Positions 1 to 8,308 of a DNA stretch of 64,000 bases are shown here, piece by piece. The notes below the pieces were generated by a model. That model was not told where the DNA came from and ran no database searches. It saw nothing but the letters and a program-made list of their open reading frames with translations. The stretch is from Chryseobacterium geocarposphaerae. Its GTDB lineage: Bacteria; Bacteroidota; Bacteroidia; Flavobacteriales; Weeksellaceae. The DNA lies in contig NZ_PGFD01000001.1 of the NCBI RefSeq assembly GCF_002797535.1, positions 372,001-436,000 on the forward strand, given 5' to 3'. The first letter of the stretch is position 1. Each line of letters begins with the position of its first letter. The translations under genes and the position numbers were made by a program.

Positions 1-118
1 TTTCTCCCTGTTTCAGAAAGAACTGTTTTCTGCCAATTTTTTTGTAAACAAACAACTCTCTTATAAATTCTTTGTCTTCGGAACTCAATGGTGATGTGCT
101 GTGTTCTTCTATGTAACT
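1..118 (-). pseudogene. Truncated duplicate of a Crp/Fnr-family gene (5' part, runs off left edge)
   Basis: Read on the minus strand this segment encodes about 39 residues (SYIEEHSTSPLSSEDKEF and onward) that match the N-terminal cNMP-binding region of the Crp/Fnr gene at 2503-3093. At DNA level positions 1-118 match 2940-3057 with only two differences that I can find. The match stops abruptly at 118. In the copy the reading frame upstream of that point reaches a TAA without an ATG, GTG or TTG start, so this copy looks start-less. The rest lies outside the window, so it could instead be a live gene using an unusual start. Confidence 0.6.
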
Positions 119-259
119 TAGATAACTGTTAAAAATGGATGTTTTTTAATTTTGTGACGGATGAAAAATTGCACATTTAGTTAGCTTCTTTAATTTAGTC
201 TTGAATAATACACACTATTAAATAAAGAAAAACTAAATTAGTTGTGCAAAGAAATTGTT

Positions 260-1135
260 ATGCCTAAAAACGATTCAATTACATTAAATAGAATGGATTA
301 CAGCAGTGGGATTGCTGTTGGTATTTGGAACGGATCTACACCAGGTATTATAAAAGCACTTTCACCTCACAGGCACGATCATTATACTTGCATGCTAATT
401 GAAGCTGATCAGCTTGAAGTTGTATTTGATTTTAAGCATTTAACAATGCCGGTGGGGACACTTTTTATCTCTCCTCCTGGACAAGTTCATCAGATTCTAG
501 AGACTCTTAGCGCAACCGGTTGTTATCTGTCTTTTGAAAGCCGTCATATCGGTAGAACGGCACAAACCAGATTGGATAATTTGTTAGAGGAAACCTTGAT
601 TATCGCTCTCTCTAATAATGAGCGTGATTGGTTTAGAACAATCTTTGATTCAATGATGAAATTACAAGATCTGAATGATAGCGCTTACAGGCAAGTTGAA
701 GAACCATTGCTTTCAGCTTTTATTGAACAGGCAGTTTTATGCTACAAACGCCAATCATTCATTAATTCCGAAAGTATCAGTCTACGTTCTATCAGTCTCA
801 CGAAGGAATTCAGGAATCTTGTAAAATCACATTTCCGGAGTATAAAGCGTCCATCTGAATTTGCAGAAATGCTTAATATAACTGTTGGACATCTAAGCGA
901 TACAGTAAAAAAAGTAACTGGTTTATCCGCTTCCGAACATATACAAAAGGAAGTGATGAATGAAGCGCAAAGATTGCTCTACTATACGGAAATAAGCATC
1001 AAGGAAATTTCCTATCAGCTAGGATATCAAGATACCAAATATTTCATCAGGCTGTTTAGTAAAAAAGCAGGTTGCTCGCCAAGTGAATATCGGAAGAAAT
1101 ACGCTGAAAACTCAGACCAAACCTTAGATCATTAA
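260..1135 (+). CDS. AraC-family transcriptional regulator
   Basis: The protein of about 291 residues has an N-terminal cupin-like sensing half (HRHDHYTCMLIEADQ, then PVGTLFISPPGQVHQ) and a C-terminal double helix-turn-helix. The second HTH is typical of AraC proteins (IKEISYQLGYQDTKYFIRLF followed by GCSPSEYRKKY). The ATG at 260 is preferred. An upstream in-frame TTG at 242 would add six residues that fit no domain. It is followed by a two-gene unit (NTF2-like and NAD(P)-binding proteins) that it may control. The ligand cannot be told from sequence. Confidence 0.9.
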   Translation: MPKNDSITLNRMDYSSGIAVGIWNGSTPGIIKALSPHRHDHYTCMLIEADQLEVVFDFKHLTMPVGTLFISPPGQVHQILETLSATGCYLSFESRHIGRTAQTRLDNLLEETLIIALSNNERDWFRTIFDSMMKLQDLNDSAYRQVEEPLLSAFIEQAVLCYKRQSFINSESISLRSISLTKEFRNLVKSHFRSIKRPSEFAEMLNITVGHLSDTVKKVTGLSASEHIQKEVMNEAQRLLYYTEISIKEISYQLGYQDTKYFIRLFSKKAGCSPSEYRKKYAENSDQTLDH

Positions 1136-1247
1136 GATTGTTCCTTATTTTGTCCACCTTTTACCTTAATTTGTGAGTGGCGTTGCATATGCCAATTGCT
1201 CAATTTTGTAAGACAAAAAAATTACTTCTAAAGAAAATTTAAGTCTT

Positions 1248-1673
1248 ATGATTGGACAGAATTTTGTTGAAAGCTCAGTATACTCATTGTCAAAAACTCC
1301 CGAGGGAATAGTCGACTCTTTTCTTGCTCATATGAATTCTTTCCATACGGAGACTATGCTTCGTTTCTATGAGGAAGATGCAATCTTTATTAATGATAAC
1401 GGTGAGCCTAGGAGAGGAAGATTGGAGATTGCGCGAGAATTGGACTGCTTCTTTAAATTCGGTTTGCCAATCAAAATTACAACAAGGAATGTTTATGTAG
1501 ATGGTAATCTAGCATCACTAATCTTGGGCTGGAGTATAGCAGGTATTGCGAATAATGGTGAAAAAATATGTATGCGAGGAACATCTAATGATTATGCTAA
1601 AAGAGGAACCGATGGATATTGGAGATACTGGTTTGAAAATCCCTTTGGTGTTCAAGTGCGCAGCTTATTTTAA
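1248..1673 (+). CDS. NTF2-like / SnoaL-type small protein
   Basis: The 141-residue protein has the NTF2/SnoaL layout: an N-terminal helix (TPEGIVDSFLAHMNSFHTE), then the typical 'LRFYEEDAIFINDNGEPRRG' stretch, then strands ending WRYWFENPFG. This fold serves as a small-molecule binding or isomerase/hydrolase pocket, and the substrate cannot be inferred. It lies 29 bp upstream of the NAD(P)-binding gene on the same strand, so the two are probably co-transcribed. Confidence 0.75.
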   Translation: MIGQNFVESSVYSLSKTPEGIVDSFLAHMNSFHTETMLRFYEEDAIFINDNGEPRRGRLEIARELDCFFKFGLPIKITTRNVYVDGNLASLILGWSIAGIANNGEKICMRGTSNDYAKRGTDGYWRYWFENPFGVQVRSLF

Positions 1674-1702
1674 AAAACTTTACAATATTAAAAAAATCAG
1701 AT

Positions 1703-2455
1703 ATGAAAATTTTAGTAGTAGGAGGTACAGGTCTAACAGGGAGGCTTGTAACTAACAAATTGGAAAAACTTGGTCATAAAGTAGTAATTGGTTCGCCATC
1801 ACAAGGTGTAAATATCCTTACTAGTGAAGGGCTTCAGGAAGCATTGACCGGAACTGAAATAGTAATCGATCTATCAAATTCATCTTCTCCCGAAGGAGAA
1901 AATGCACTTCGATTTTTTGAGACTGCGGGAAAGAATCTTGTCAAAGCAGAATTGAATGCTAGTGTTAAGCATCATATCGTTCTATCAATTGTAGGAACAG
2001 ATGATGCATTGGAAATCGGTTATCTTAGAGCAAAAAAACTTCAAGAGGATACTATTAAAAACTCAGGTATACCTTACACTATAATTAGGTCAACACAATT
2101 TCACGAACATGTGGAAGCCATCATCCAAGTTCAGGGAGAAGGGGATAAAGTTTTTGTTTCGAACTTAGACTATCAGCCAATTGCACTTGATGATGTTGCC
2201 GAGTTCATAGTACAATTTTCTTTGGAAGAACCTAAAAATAATACCATTGAAATTGCAGGACCAAGACGTGGCAAAATGGAGGCTTTTGTCTCTGAGTATA
2301 TTCAAATTACCGGTCAGGATAAAAAAGTGATTATAGACAATGAAAATAAGTATATGCATTTTGTTGTTCCTACTTCACTTTTAGTCCCCGCTGGTCAGTA
2401 CTCCGTTGGTCAGGTACTTTTTGAGGATTGGGCACTTGAAACATTTAAAAGCTAA
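1703..2455 (+). CDS. NmrA-like / atypical SDR NAD(P)-binding protein
   Basis: The N-terminus has a Rossmann dinucleotide-binding motif of the atypical SDR type (ILVVGGTGLTGR, residues 3-14). The protein continues with IVLSIVGTDD and PYTIIRSTQFHEH, which are characteristic of NmrA/SDR_a5-like proteins. There is no YxxxK catalytic pair, as expected for the atypical group, which often act as NAD(P)H-dependent quinone reductases or redox sensors. Its length of 250 residues is normal. It is probably co-transcribed with the NTF2-like gene upstream. Confidence 0.85.
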   Translation: MKILVVGGTGLTGRLVTNKLEKLGHKVVIGSPSQGVNILTSEGLQEALTGTEIVIDLSNSSSPEGENALRFFETAGKNLVKAELNASVKHHIVLSIVGTDDALEIGYLRAKKLQEDTIKNSGIPYTIIRSTQFHEHVEAIIQVQGEGDKVFVSNLDYQPIALDDVAEFIVQFSLEEPKNNTIEIAGPRRGKMEAFVSEYIQITGQDKKVIIDNENKYMHFVVPTSLLVPAGQYSVGQVLFEDWALETFKS

Positions 2456-2502
2456 ATTTCACCTTTGGAAATCAGGAAATGGTTTAATTAAGATTTTGAA
2501 AA

Positions 2503-3093
2503 TTATTTTTGTTTTCGGATACGACTCAATGTTTCTTTTGTAATTCCCAGATACGATGCTATCAGGTGCTGCGGGAATCTCTGAAGAAACGCAGGATGAG
2601 TTTTAAAAAGATTATTGTAACGCTCAACTGCAGGAAGGCTAATTGCATTGTTAACGCGGTTTTGCATTGCAATTCCGTGGTTCATGTCCAGTCGTTTTGT
2701 CAATTCGTTGAAAGCCGGAACTTTTGTCATTTCTTTAATGCCTTCCTGCGAAATCATCAGTATTTCGGTGTCTTCACAAGCTTCAATGTTATAAATAGTC
2801 GGCTTGGAGCCCAAAAGACTTTCCCGATCCGCAACCCACCAATTTTCCAGATAAAGATTGATGACATTTTCTTTACCCAAATCATCCACAGAATATTGTT
2901 TCATTGCTCCGTTAATAATAAAACCGCAATATTTGCAGATTTCTCCCTGTTTCAGAAAAAACTGTTTTCTGCCAATTTTTTTGTAAACAAACAACTCTCT
3001 TATAAATTCTTTGTCTTCGGAGCTCAATGGTGATGTGCTGTGTTCTTCTATGTAACTAAAAAGGATTAAAAAACTGTCTTGATTGATATTCAT
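2503..3093 (-). CDS. Crp/Fnr-family transcriptional regulator
   Basis: The 196-residue protein has an N-terminal cyclic-nucleotide-binding-like fold (KQFFLKQGEICKYCGFIINGAMKQY) and a short C-terminal HTH (IASYLGITKETLSRIRKQ). It belongs to the flavobacterial Crp-like subgroup that lacks a long winged extension. It is paralogous to the protein at 6275-6853, and its 5' part is duplicated at the left edge of the window. It is divergent from yceI across about 190 bp, a usual arrangement for a regulator and its target. The cNMP-contact residues of E. coli Crp are not evident, so the ligand is unknown. Confidence 0.9.
   Translation of the reverse strand: MNINQDSFLILFSYIEEHSTSPLSSEDKEFIRELFVYKKIGRKQFFLKQGEICKYCGFIINGAMKQYSVDDLGKENVINLYLENWWVADRESLLGSKPTIYNIEACEDTEILMISQEGIKEMTKVPAFNELTKRLDMNHGIAMQNRVNNAISLPAVERYNNLFKTHPAFLQRFPQHLIASYLGITKETLSRIRKQK
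2940..3057. repeat. Direct repeat partner of positions 1-118
   Basis: This 118-bp block inside the Crp/Fnr gene matches the left edge of the window with two mismatches (window positions 20 and 82). The two copies flank the AraC, NTF2-like and SDR genes. The repeat may continue to the left of the window. Confidence 0.8.
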
Positions 3094-3141
3094 ATGAAAT
3101 GCTAACCTTATTCTAGATTTACGAATTTAATGAAAATAATC

Positions 3142-3250
3142 TAGTCGTTATAGACTATTATAAAGTCCAAATTAAAAATTGAATTTATTCAACACAAAAT
3201 ATTTATTATCAAATATCAACAATTTCCGTTTGGTACTCCCTATAAATTTG
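3142..3250 (+). promoter_or_regulatory. yceI promoter region with inverted repeat
   Basis: An inverted repeat TAGTC-gttata-GACTA (3142-3157) lies between the divergent Crp/Fnr and yceI genes. A Bacteroidota -7 box TAAATTTG lies at 3243-3250. Just upstream is a block (TATCAACAATTTCC then GTTTGGTACT) that resembles the block upstream of the cupin gene at 6949. No TTG lies at the usual -33 spacing, which suggests activator dependence (inference). Confidence 0.5.
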
Positions 3251-3282
3251 TAGTATAAATAACAATTTAAAATATAATTACA

Positions 3283-3795
3283 ATGGCAACAAAATGGAAC
3301 CTGGACCCGACACACAGTGAATTGACTTTCAAAGTTAGACATATGATGATATCAAATGTCAAAGGAAATTTCACCAATTTTGATGTACAGCTGGAAGCGG
3401 AGGACGATACTTTTGCAAACGTAAAAACAGTGGCAACCATTCAGACAGATTCTATCTCTACGTATAATTCCGACAGAGACAATCACCTGAAGTCTGCAGA
3501 CTTTTTTAACGTTGAAGTACATCCTACAATCACTTTCGAAGCTTCAGCGCTTAGTGACGATGTAACCGGAAATCTTACCATCAACGGAATTACAAAACCA
3601 ATTACCCTTGATGTAGATTTCAACGGAATCAAGACAGATCCTTACGGAAATATAAGGGCGGGATTTTCTTTCGAAGGAAAAATCAATAGGAAAGATTTCG
3701 GACTTACTTGGCACGCTGCACTTGAAGGTGGAGGAGTAATGGTAAGTGATGAGGTAAAATTGGCAGGTGAATTACAGTTTGTAAAACAGCAATAA
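3283..3795 (+). CDS. YceI-family lipocalin-like protein
   Basis: The 170-residue protein starts with the family signature WNLDPTHSELTFKVRHMMIS and carries GNLTINGITKPITLDVDF in the middle, both diagnostic of YceI. The family forms an extended lipocalin-like barrel that binds polyisoprenoid or related amphiphilic molecules and is often stress-induced. There is no signal peptide, unlike E. coli YceI, so it is probably cytoplasmic. It is a stand-alone transcript ending in a strong hairpin. Confidence 0.93.
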   Translation: MATKWNLDPTHSELTFKVRHMMISNVKGNFTNFDVQLEAEDDTFANVKTVATIQTDSISTYNSDRDNHLKSADFFNVEVHPTITFEASALSDDVTGNLTINGITKPITLDVDFNGIKTDPYGNIRAGFSFEGKINRKDFGLTWHAALEGGGVMVSDEVKLAGELQFVKQQ

Positions 3796-3813
3796 GCAGA
3801 CTTGCATATAATA

Positions 3814-3850
3814 GAAAAGCCTTTGGAACTTCAAAGGCTTTTCCATTTTG
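3814..3850. terminator. Bidirectional terminator between yceI and pirin gene
   Basis: A perfect 12-bp stem, GAAAAGCCTTTG / CAAAGGCTTTTC, with loop GAACTT is followed by a T-rich tail. It sits between the convergent yceI and pirin genes and could serve both. Confidence 0.85.
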
Positions 3851-3859
3851 TAGGTGTGA

Positions 3860-4588
3860 TCAATGGAATTTATTTCCGCTGAACATTCCCGTCTCACTGT
3901 ATTTGGCATCTTTTTTTATCTGAAATAAAACCAGGTCACTTTCTGTAGTCGCTTTTAGAGGAAGATTTTCTTCAAGAATCACGCTGTTGCCTTTTGCAAT
4001 GATCTCGTTTCCGATTTTAATTCCTCCGTTGAAACAGTAAATAAAATTGATGAATTCTTCATTCCATTCTGGGATTTCCACAACTTTATCTTTTTGTAGT
4101 CTGATGTCGAAAATATTAGTTTCTACCCTTAATTTCAATGGTGAATCAGCTCTGTTTCCGGCGACCAATCTCCAGATATTTTCACTGAAAACATTTTCAA
4201 ATTGATTAAACTGAACCTGCGGTGGCAAATCATTTTCAGAAGGTCGCATAAATATTTGGAGCATTTCCACATCTTCTTCGGCACTTTCTTCGTGTGAAAT
4301 TCCGCTTCCGGCATTCATCAACATCATATAAGAATTATTCAGATGTTCCTTTTTGCCGGTGCTGTCCATATGAATCATCTTTCCGGAACGGATGTATGAA
4401 AATATTTCGTCATCCTGATGCGGATGCATCGGAACTAAACCGGGAGGTTTAAATAAGGCGTGGTCAATTCTTCCAATGGTTAAAAATCCCGTATCATTTT
4501 TTCCGAGATTGGTTCCGGGATACAATATTTCGACGTGAAATGTCTGATTTCCGTGTGTATGCTTTTCTAAAGCTCTAATGATTTTCAT
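3860..4588 (-). CDS. Pirin-family bicupin protein
   Basis: The 242-residue protein has the pirin N-terminal cupin with metal-ligand histidines (GLVPMHPHQDDEIFSYIRSG) and the following MNAGSGISHEESA stretch. Pirins bind iron and some act as quercetin dioxygenases or redox-responsive co-regulators. The C-terminal cupin is weaker. The neighbouring isochorismatase-like gene lies 72 bp upstream on the same strand and may be co-transcribed. Confidence 0.9.
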   Translation of the reverse strand: MKIIRALEKHTHGNQTFHVEILYPGTNLGKNDTGFLTIGRIDHALFKPPGLVPMHPHQDDEIFSYIRSGKMIHMDSTGKKEHLNNSYMMLMNAGSGISHEESAEEDVEMLQIFMRPSENDLPPQVQFNQFENVFSENIWRLVAGNRADSPLKLRVETNIFDIRLQKDKVVEIPEWNEEFINFIYCFNGGIKIGNEIIAKGNSVILEENLPLKATTESDLVLFQIKKDAKYSETGMFSGNKFH

Positions 4589-4660
4589 AATGTAGGTTTT
4601 AATATTACAAAAGAAACACCGCTTTACTTCCGAAAGAATGTTTCTTTCATGAACTAATTT

Positions 4661-5236
4661 TTAATGATAGTTTAAAATTCCAACCAGTTTTCCTCCGTTT
4701 GGACTGGTCCAGTCAATCGCCAGTTCAGAAATAATCTGGTCAACTGTCGTGATAATTGCCCCTGCCTGTCTCATTCTTTCTAAAGCTAGATTATCGCCGT
4801 ATTGGGTGTAAGAAGCTGATGCATCTGCGGAAACCTGCACTTCATATCCTTCATCCAGCATCTGTAAAACCGGAAAAGTGACACAAATTTCAGTAGTAAC
4901 ACCTGCTACGAAAAGTTTTTTTCTGCCTAACGCTTTTACTGCTTCATTGAAACCTTCGTGATGCATCGCATTTACAATTCCAGGACGTTTGATTCGAGCT
5001 TCAAAGGCTTCGGGTAAAATTTCTTGTAATTCGGGAATCAAAGGCCCCTGAACTTGGTCTTCCATACTTGATGTTAAAATTACAGGAAGATTTAGGGCTT
5101 TTGCAATTTTTGCCAGCTTAATGGCATTTTGTTTTACCAAATTAATGTCGTGAGAATGTGTCCACGCCATTGTTCCTACTTGGTGGTCGATAAGTAGTAT
5201 CGCTGCGTTTTCCGGATTGAATGCTTTTGTGTGCAT
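4661..5236 (-). CDS. Isochorismatase-like cysteine hydrolase (YcaC-type)
   Basis: The 191-residue protein shows the catalytic set of the family: Asp in AILLIDHQVG (near residue 17), Lys in EARIKRPGIVNA, and a catalytic Cys in AGVTTEICVTFPVLQ preceded by the usual cis-peptide region. The overall length and the C-terminal WTSPNGGKL resemble YcaC-type hydrolases of unknown substrate. It is divergent from the AhpD-like gene, with a TGACA-AA-TGTCA palindrome in between. Confidence 0.9.
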   Translation of the reverse strand: MHTKAFNPENAAILLIDHQVGTMAWTHSHDINLVKQNAIKLAKIAKALNLPVILTSSMEDQVQGPLIPELQEILPEAFEARIKRPGIVNAMHHEGFNEAVKALGRKKLFVAGVTTEICVTFPVLQMLDEGYEVQVSADASASYTQYGDNLALERMRQAGAIITTVDQIISELAIDWTSPNGGKLVGILNYH

Positions 5237-5359
5237 AATAAATGTATTTAAGTTAATATTATTTTATTCTGTACTTCAGCCGTGTAATTGCTTATTGTAC
5301 AGGACAAAATTAGGATGAGTTGATTCGTGAAAACGGTGATATTTGATACAAAAAACTTG

Positions 5360-5371
5360 TGACAAATGTCA
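5360..5371. promoter_or_regulatory. Crp/Fnr-like palindrome TGACA-AA-TGTCA
   Basis: This perfect 5+5 bp inverted repeat lies in the 334-bp region between the divergent isochorismatase-like and AhpD-like genes. The same 12 bases recur at 6876-6887 next to a Crp/Fnr gene. Half-site and spacing resemble Crp/Fnr operators. Binding is inferred. The rest of this intergenic region (5237-5570) shows no gene. Confidence 0.5.
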
Positions 5372-5570
5372 ATGAACTTAATTAAGTGTTTGATTTTAAA
5401 TATTAATAAGGTAAATGTGTTTTTGCAAATGAATTTTCGAGAAGAAAATAAAAGAAAAAGTTTGTAAGGAAAATTGCCAACTCTTCGGGAAATGATGCCT
5501 AACTGTTGCCAGCTCTGAAGCCGCAACTTTGTACCGTCAATAATGACAAACAATTTTAAAACATATTATT

Positions 5571-6116
5571 ATGGCACGCATTAAAGCATTAAATCCGGAA
5601 GAAGCTACCGGAAAAACAAAAGAACTTTTTGATACGGTAAAATCTAAAATGGGAATGGTTCCTAATATGATGAGAACATTGGGGAATTCTCCCGCAGTAC
5701 TGAATGCTTATCTGGGATTCAATGCAGGATTGAGCTATTCGTCACTTGGCGGTAAATTAGGAGAATTGATTGCCCTCACCGTCGCCAATGAAAATGGTTG
5801 TGACTATTGTAATGCCGCTCACAGTTTTGTAGGCGGTAAAATGGGAATCAGCGAACAGGAAATTGATGGTGCAAGAAATGGATTTTCTTCTGACACTAAA
5901 ATAAATGCAGCATTAACTCTCGCAAAAGAAATCCTGAATAAAAAAGGAGCAGTTTCCAACGAATCTTTGGAAAATTTAAGAGCTGCTGGTTTTAATGATA
6001 CACAGATTCTTGAAATTTTAGCACAGGTTTCGTTAAGTATCTTTACCAATTATGCCAATATTTTATCAGAAACAGACATCGATTTTCCGAAATTGGCACC
6101 TATTTTTAAAAACTAA
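5571..6116 (+). CDS. AhpD-like carboxymuconolactone decarboxylase family protein
   Basis: The 181-residue protein has the AhpD/CMD motif with redox cysteines and histidine (ENGCDYCNAAHSFVGG, CxxC near residues 82-85). Proteins of this type reduce peroxides or serve as alkylhydroperoxidase partners. ETGKTKELFDTV-like and GMVPNMMRTLGNSP stretches at the N-terminus are typical of the peroxidase-related subgroup. It is monocistronic, with a terminator downstream. Confidence 0.92.
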   Translation: MARIKALNPEEATGKTKELFDTVKSKMGMVPNMMRTLGNSPAVLNAYLGFNAGLSYSSLGGKLGELIALTVANENGCDYCNAAHSFVGGKMGISEQEIDGARNGFSSDTKINAALTLAKEILNKKGAVSNESLENLRAAGFNDTQILEILAQVSLSIFTNYANILSETDIDFPKLAPIFKN

Positions 6117-6148
6117 TCAAATTTAGATTAGCGATTTAGTGATGATTG

Positions 6149-6184
6149 AAAATCGTCCTGGGAATCAATAGGACGATTTTTATC
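6149..6184 (+). terminator. Rho-independent terminator after AhpD-like gene
   Basis: Stem AAAATCGTCCT / AGGACGATTTT with a 10-nt loop is followed by TTTAT. Confidence 0.8.
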
Positions 6185-6274
6185 ATTTTAAGATTGAATA
6201 TAATAAATGACAATTGAGCGAAAATTTTTAAATTTGATGAATAACGATTTTCTTTATCGCCTCAAAAAACTAAA

Positions 6275-6853
6275 ATGTACGAACCACTTTTTAATTATAT
6301 AGAACGCTACAGCAATTCAATTCTTTCCTCAGAAGAAAAAGAAAAGATCCAGTCGCTGTTGCTGCCGAAAAAATTAAGGAAAAAACAGTATTTTCTTGAA
6401 GAAGGAAATGTTTGTCCATACACAGGTTTTATCCTCAAAGGGGCAACGAGACAGTTCAGCGTAGACAGTCATGGGATAGAGTACATTCTGCAATTGGCGG
6501 TAGAAGACTGGTGGATTGTTGATCGCCAGAGTTTTATGAATCAGATGCCTTCCAAATATTACATCGAAGCTTGGGAAAATACGGAATTATTGATTTTACC
6601 AAGACCTAATCTTGATGCTTTTCTTGAGATTCCGTCAGTGAGAGATATGTTTTGGAAAATGAGTGAAAACAATCATATTGCTTCACAAAAACGAGTGGAT
6701 GACGCGATAAGTCTCAGTGCTTTGGAGCGCTATGAAAGTTTTGTGAAACTTCATCCGGATATGATTCAGAGATTTCCTTTGCACCAGATTGCTTCTTATT
6801 TGGGAATCTCCCGTGAAACGCTCAGCAGAATCAGAAAGCAGAGTTTTCGTTAA
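6275..6853 (+). CDS. Crp/Fnr-family transcriptional regulator (paralogue of 2503-3093)
   Basis: The 192-residue protein aligns along its length with the regulator at 2503-3093. Shared stretches include KKLRKKQYFLEEGNVCPYTGF and the C-terminal HTH HQIASYLGISRETLSRIRKQ. It has a cNMP-binding-like fold and a short HTH. It lies upstream of the cupin and AraC genes, with Crp/Fnr-like palindromes directly after its stop codon. Confidence 0.9.
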   Translation: MYEPLFNYIERYSNSILSSEEKEKIQSLLLPKKLRKKQYFLEEGNVCPYTGFILKGATRQFSVDSHGIEYILQLAVEDWWIVDRQSFMNQMPSKYYIEAWENTELLILPRPNLDAFLEIPSVRDMFWKMSENNHIASQKRVDDAISLSALERYESFVKLHPDMIQRFPLHQIASYLGISRETLSRIRKQSFR

Positions 6854-6861
6854 TTAGGTTC

Positions 6862-6919
6862 TGTCACATTGATTGTGACAAATGTCAACGATTTCTAGTT
6901 TGGCACTGATGTAAATTTG
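6862..6919 (+). promoter_or_regulatory. Overlapping palindromes and promoter of the cupin gene
   Basis: TGTCACA-ttgat-TGTGACA (6862-6880) overlaps TGACA-AA-TGTCA (6876-6887). Then comes a block similar to the yceI promoter (GTCAACGATTTCTAGTTTGG) and a -7 box TAAATTTG at 6912-6919. The layout fits a Crp/Fnr-activated promoter for the cupin gene (inference). Confidence 0.55.
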
Positions 6920-6948
6920 TTTCGTTAATAATTTAAAAAATCAAAACT

Positions 6949-7440
6949 ATGGACTCCGATATTAAAATTATAGACGAGAAAAGTGGCAAAAGGCTGGCAG
7001 TTGCAGGAGGAAATTACCGAATCGTTATTTCTGGTGAAGAAACGGAAAACCGTTATGCTGTCATCGAGATGACTGTTCCGCCGAATGGAGGTCCGCCACC
7101 ACATTTTCATCCGAATACCCATGAAACTTTCTATGTTTTGGAAGGCGAAGTTGAATTTAAAACTGAAAAAGGAAAAACGGTTGTATCCAAAGGTGGGTTT
7201 GTGAAAATTCCTTTTGGAGGCGCTGTTCATTGCTTTAAAAATGCTTCGGATTCTTTCGCTAAACTTCTCTGTACCGTAATGCCTGCAGGTTTGGAAAAAA
7301 TCTTTGAAGCCATCGGACAGCCGGTTTCCGAAGTTGAGTTTTTGCCAATTCTGGAAATGACGGAAGAACGGAAAAAGTTCCTGCAAAATCTGGATGAAAA
7401 GTTTGGACAGAAAACTTTTCCGCCTGATTATTTAGATTGA
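6949..7440 (+). CDS. Cupin-domain protein
   Basis: The 163-residue single cupin shows motif 1 (GGPPPHFHPNTHETFYVLEG) with the His/His/Glu metal ligands and motif 2 (VKIPFGGAVHCFKN) with the final His. Small cupins of this type are often metal-dependent oxygenases or detoxification enzymes; the substrate is unknown. The C-terminal half resembles those found beside quinone and antibiotic-response genes. The AraC gene follows 27 bp downstream. Confidence 0.9.
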   Translation: MDSDIKIIDEKSGKRLAVAGGNYRIVISGEETENRYAVIEMTVPPNGGPPPHFHPNTHETFYVLEGEVEFKTEKGKTVVSKGGFVKIPFGGAVHCFKNASDSFAKLLCTVMPAGLEKIFEAIGQPVSEVEFLPILEMTEERKKFLQNLDEKFGQKTFPPDYLD

Positions 7441-7467
7441 AATCAACTATAATTAATCAAAATCAGT

Positions 7468-8307
7468 ATGATTTTCACCAATAATTCTAACGAGGTTTTA
7501 CAGATTTATGATCTGAATCCCTCCAATTCGGATGTTATTTTTGATGTTAATAAAACAGATCTCACATTTATCTGGAATACGGGAGAGAGTATGGAGATTA
7601 TGGTTGATAAAACCTTATTTAAGCTTAAGAAAAACCAAATAATTTTTCTTACCGAATTTCATAAAATAGATTCTATTGAGTTTGAAACGGCAAGAATGAT
7701 AAGATTTAACCAGCCTTTTTTCTGCATCATCAATCACGATAACGAAGTGGGAAGCAAGGGCTTACTGTTCTTTGGAGCTTCGAATATTCCGGTCGTTACC
7801 ATTGAAGAAAGCATGGTAAGGGAATTTGAAATTTCTTGGGAAATTTTCTGTTCAGAAATGCAGAAAGTCGATATTTTACAACGTGATATGCTTCAGTCTT
7901 TGCTGAAGCGATTGTTGATTTTATCCGTAAGAATTTTAAGGCAATCCAATAATTTCAATAAGCTTGAAAACAGCCAGAGTGATATTATCCGTGAGTTTAA
8001 TTATCTGGTGGAAAGTCATTTTACAGAACATCACGATGTGGCTTTTTACGCATCTCAACTGAATAAATCTCCCAAAACATTATCCAATTTATTTTCCATT
8101 GTTTCGCAATGTGCCCCGCTGAACATTATTCACGACAGAATTATGATGCATGCAAGGAAACAGATTAATTATTCCAATTTATCGATAAAGGAAATTGCCT
8201 ACGAACTGGGCTATGACAATATCCAGACTTTCAGCCGGTTTTTTAAAAGTAAAGAAGGCATTTCTCCCGTTCACTACCGTAAAAAAGCTATGGAATTGGT
8301 GGCTTAA
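7468..8307 (+). CDS. AraC-family transcriptional regulator
   Basis: The 279-residue protein has an N-terminal cupin-like sensory half and a C-terminal AraC double HTH (FYASQLNKSPKTLSNLFS, then IKEIAYELGYDNIQTFSRFF and GISPVHYRKKA). It follows the cupin gene closely and is probably co-transcribed with it. Its coding end abuts a decayed LysR fragment. Confidence 0.92.
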   Translation: MIFTNNSNEVLQIYDLNPSNSDVIFDVNKTDLTFIWNTGESMEIMVDKTLFKLKKNQIIFLTEFHKIDSIEFETARMIRFNQPFFCIINHDNEVGSKGLLFFGASNIPVVTIEESMVREFEISWEIFCSEMQKVDILQRDMLQSLLKRLLILSVRILRQSNNFNKLENSQSDIIREFNYLVESHFTEHHDVAFYASQLNKSPKTLSNLFSIVSQCAPLNIIHDRIMMHARKQINYSNLSIKEIAYELGYDNIQTFSRFFKSKEGISPVHYRKKAMELVA

Positions 8308-8308
8308 T

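Noticed and set aside
2509..3033. Long open frame on the plus strand opposite the Crp/Fnr gene
   Set aside because: It is the antisense shadow of a well-supported Crp/Fnr gene and has an unnatural Phe/Cys-rich composition.
6925..7386. Open frame on the minus strand opposite the cupin gene
   Set aside because: Shadow of the cupin reading frame, which has full metal motifs. The antisense frame has no domain.
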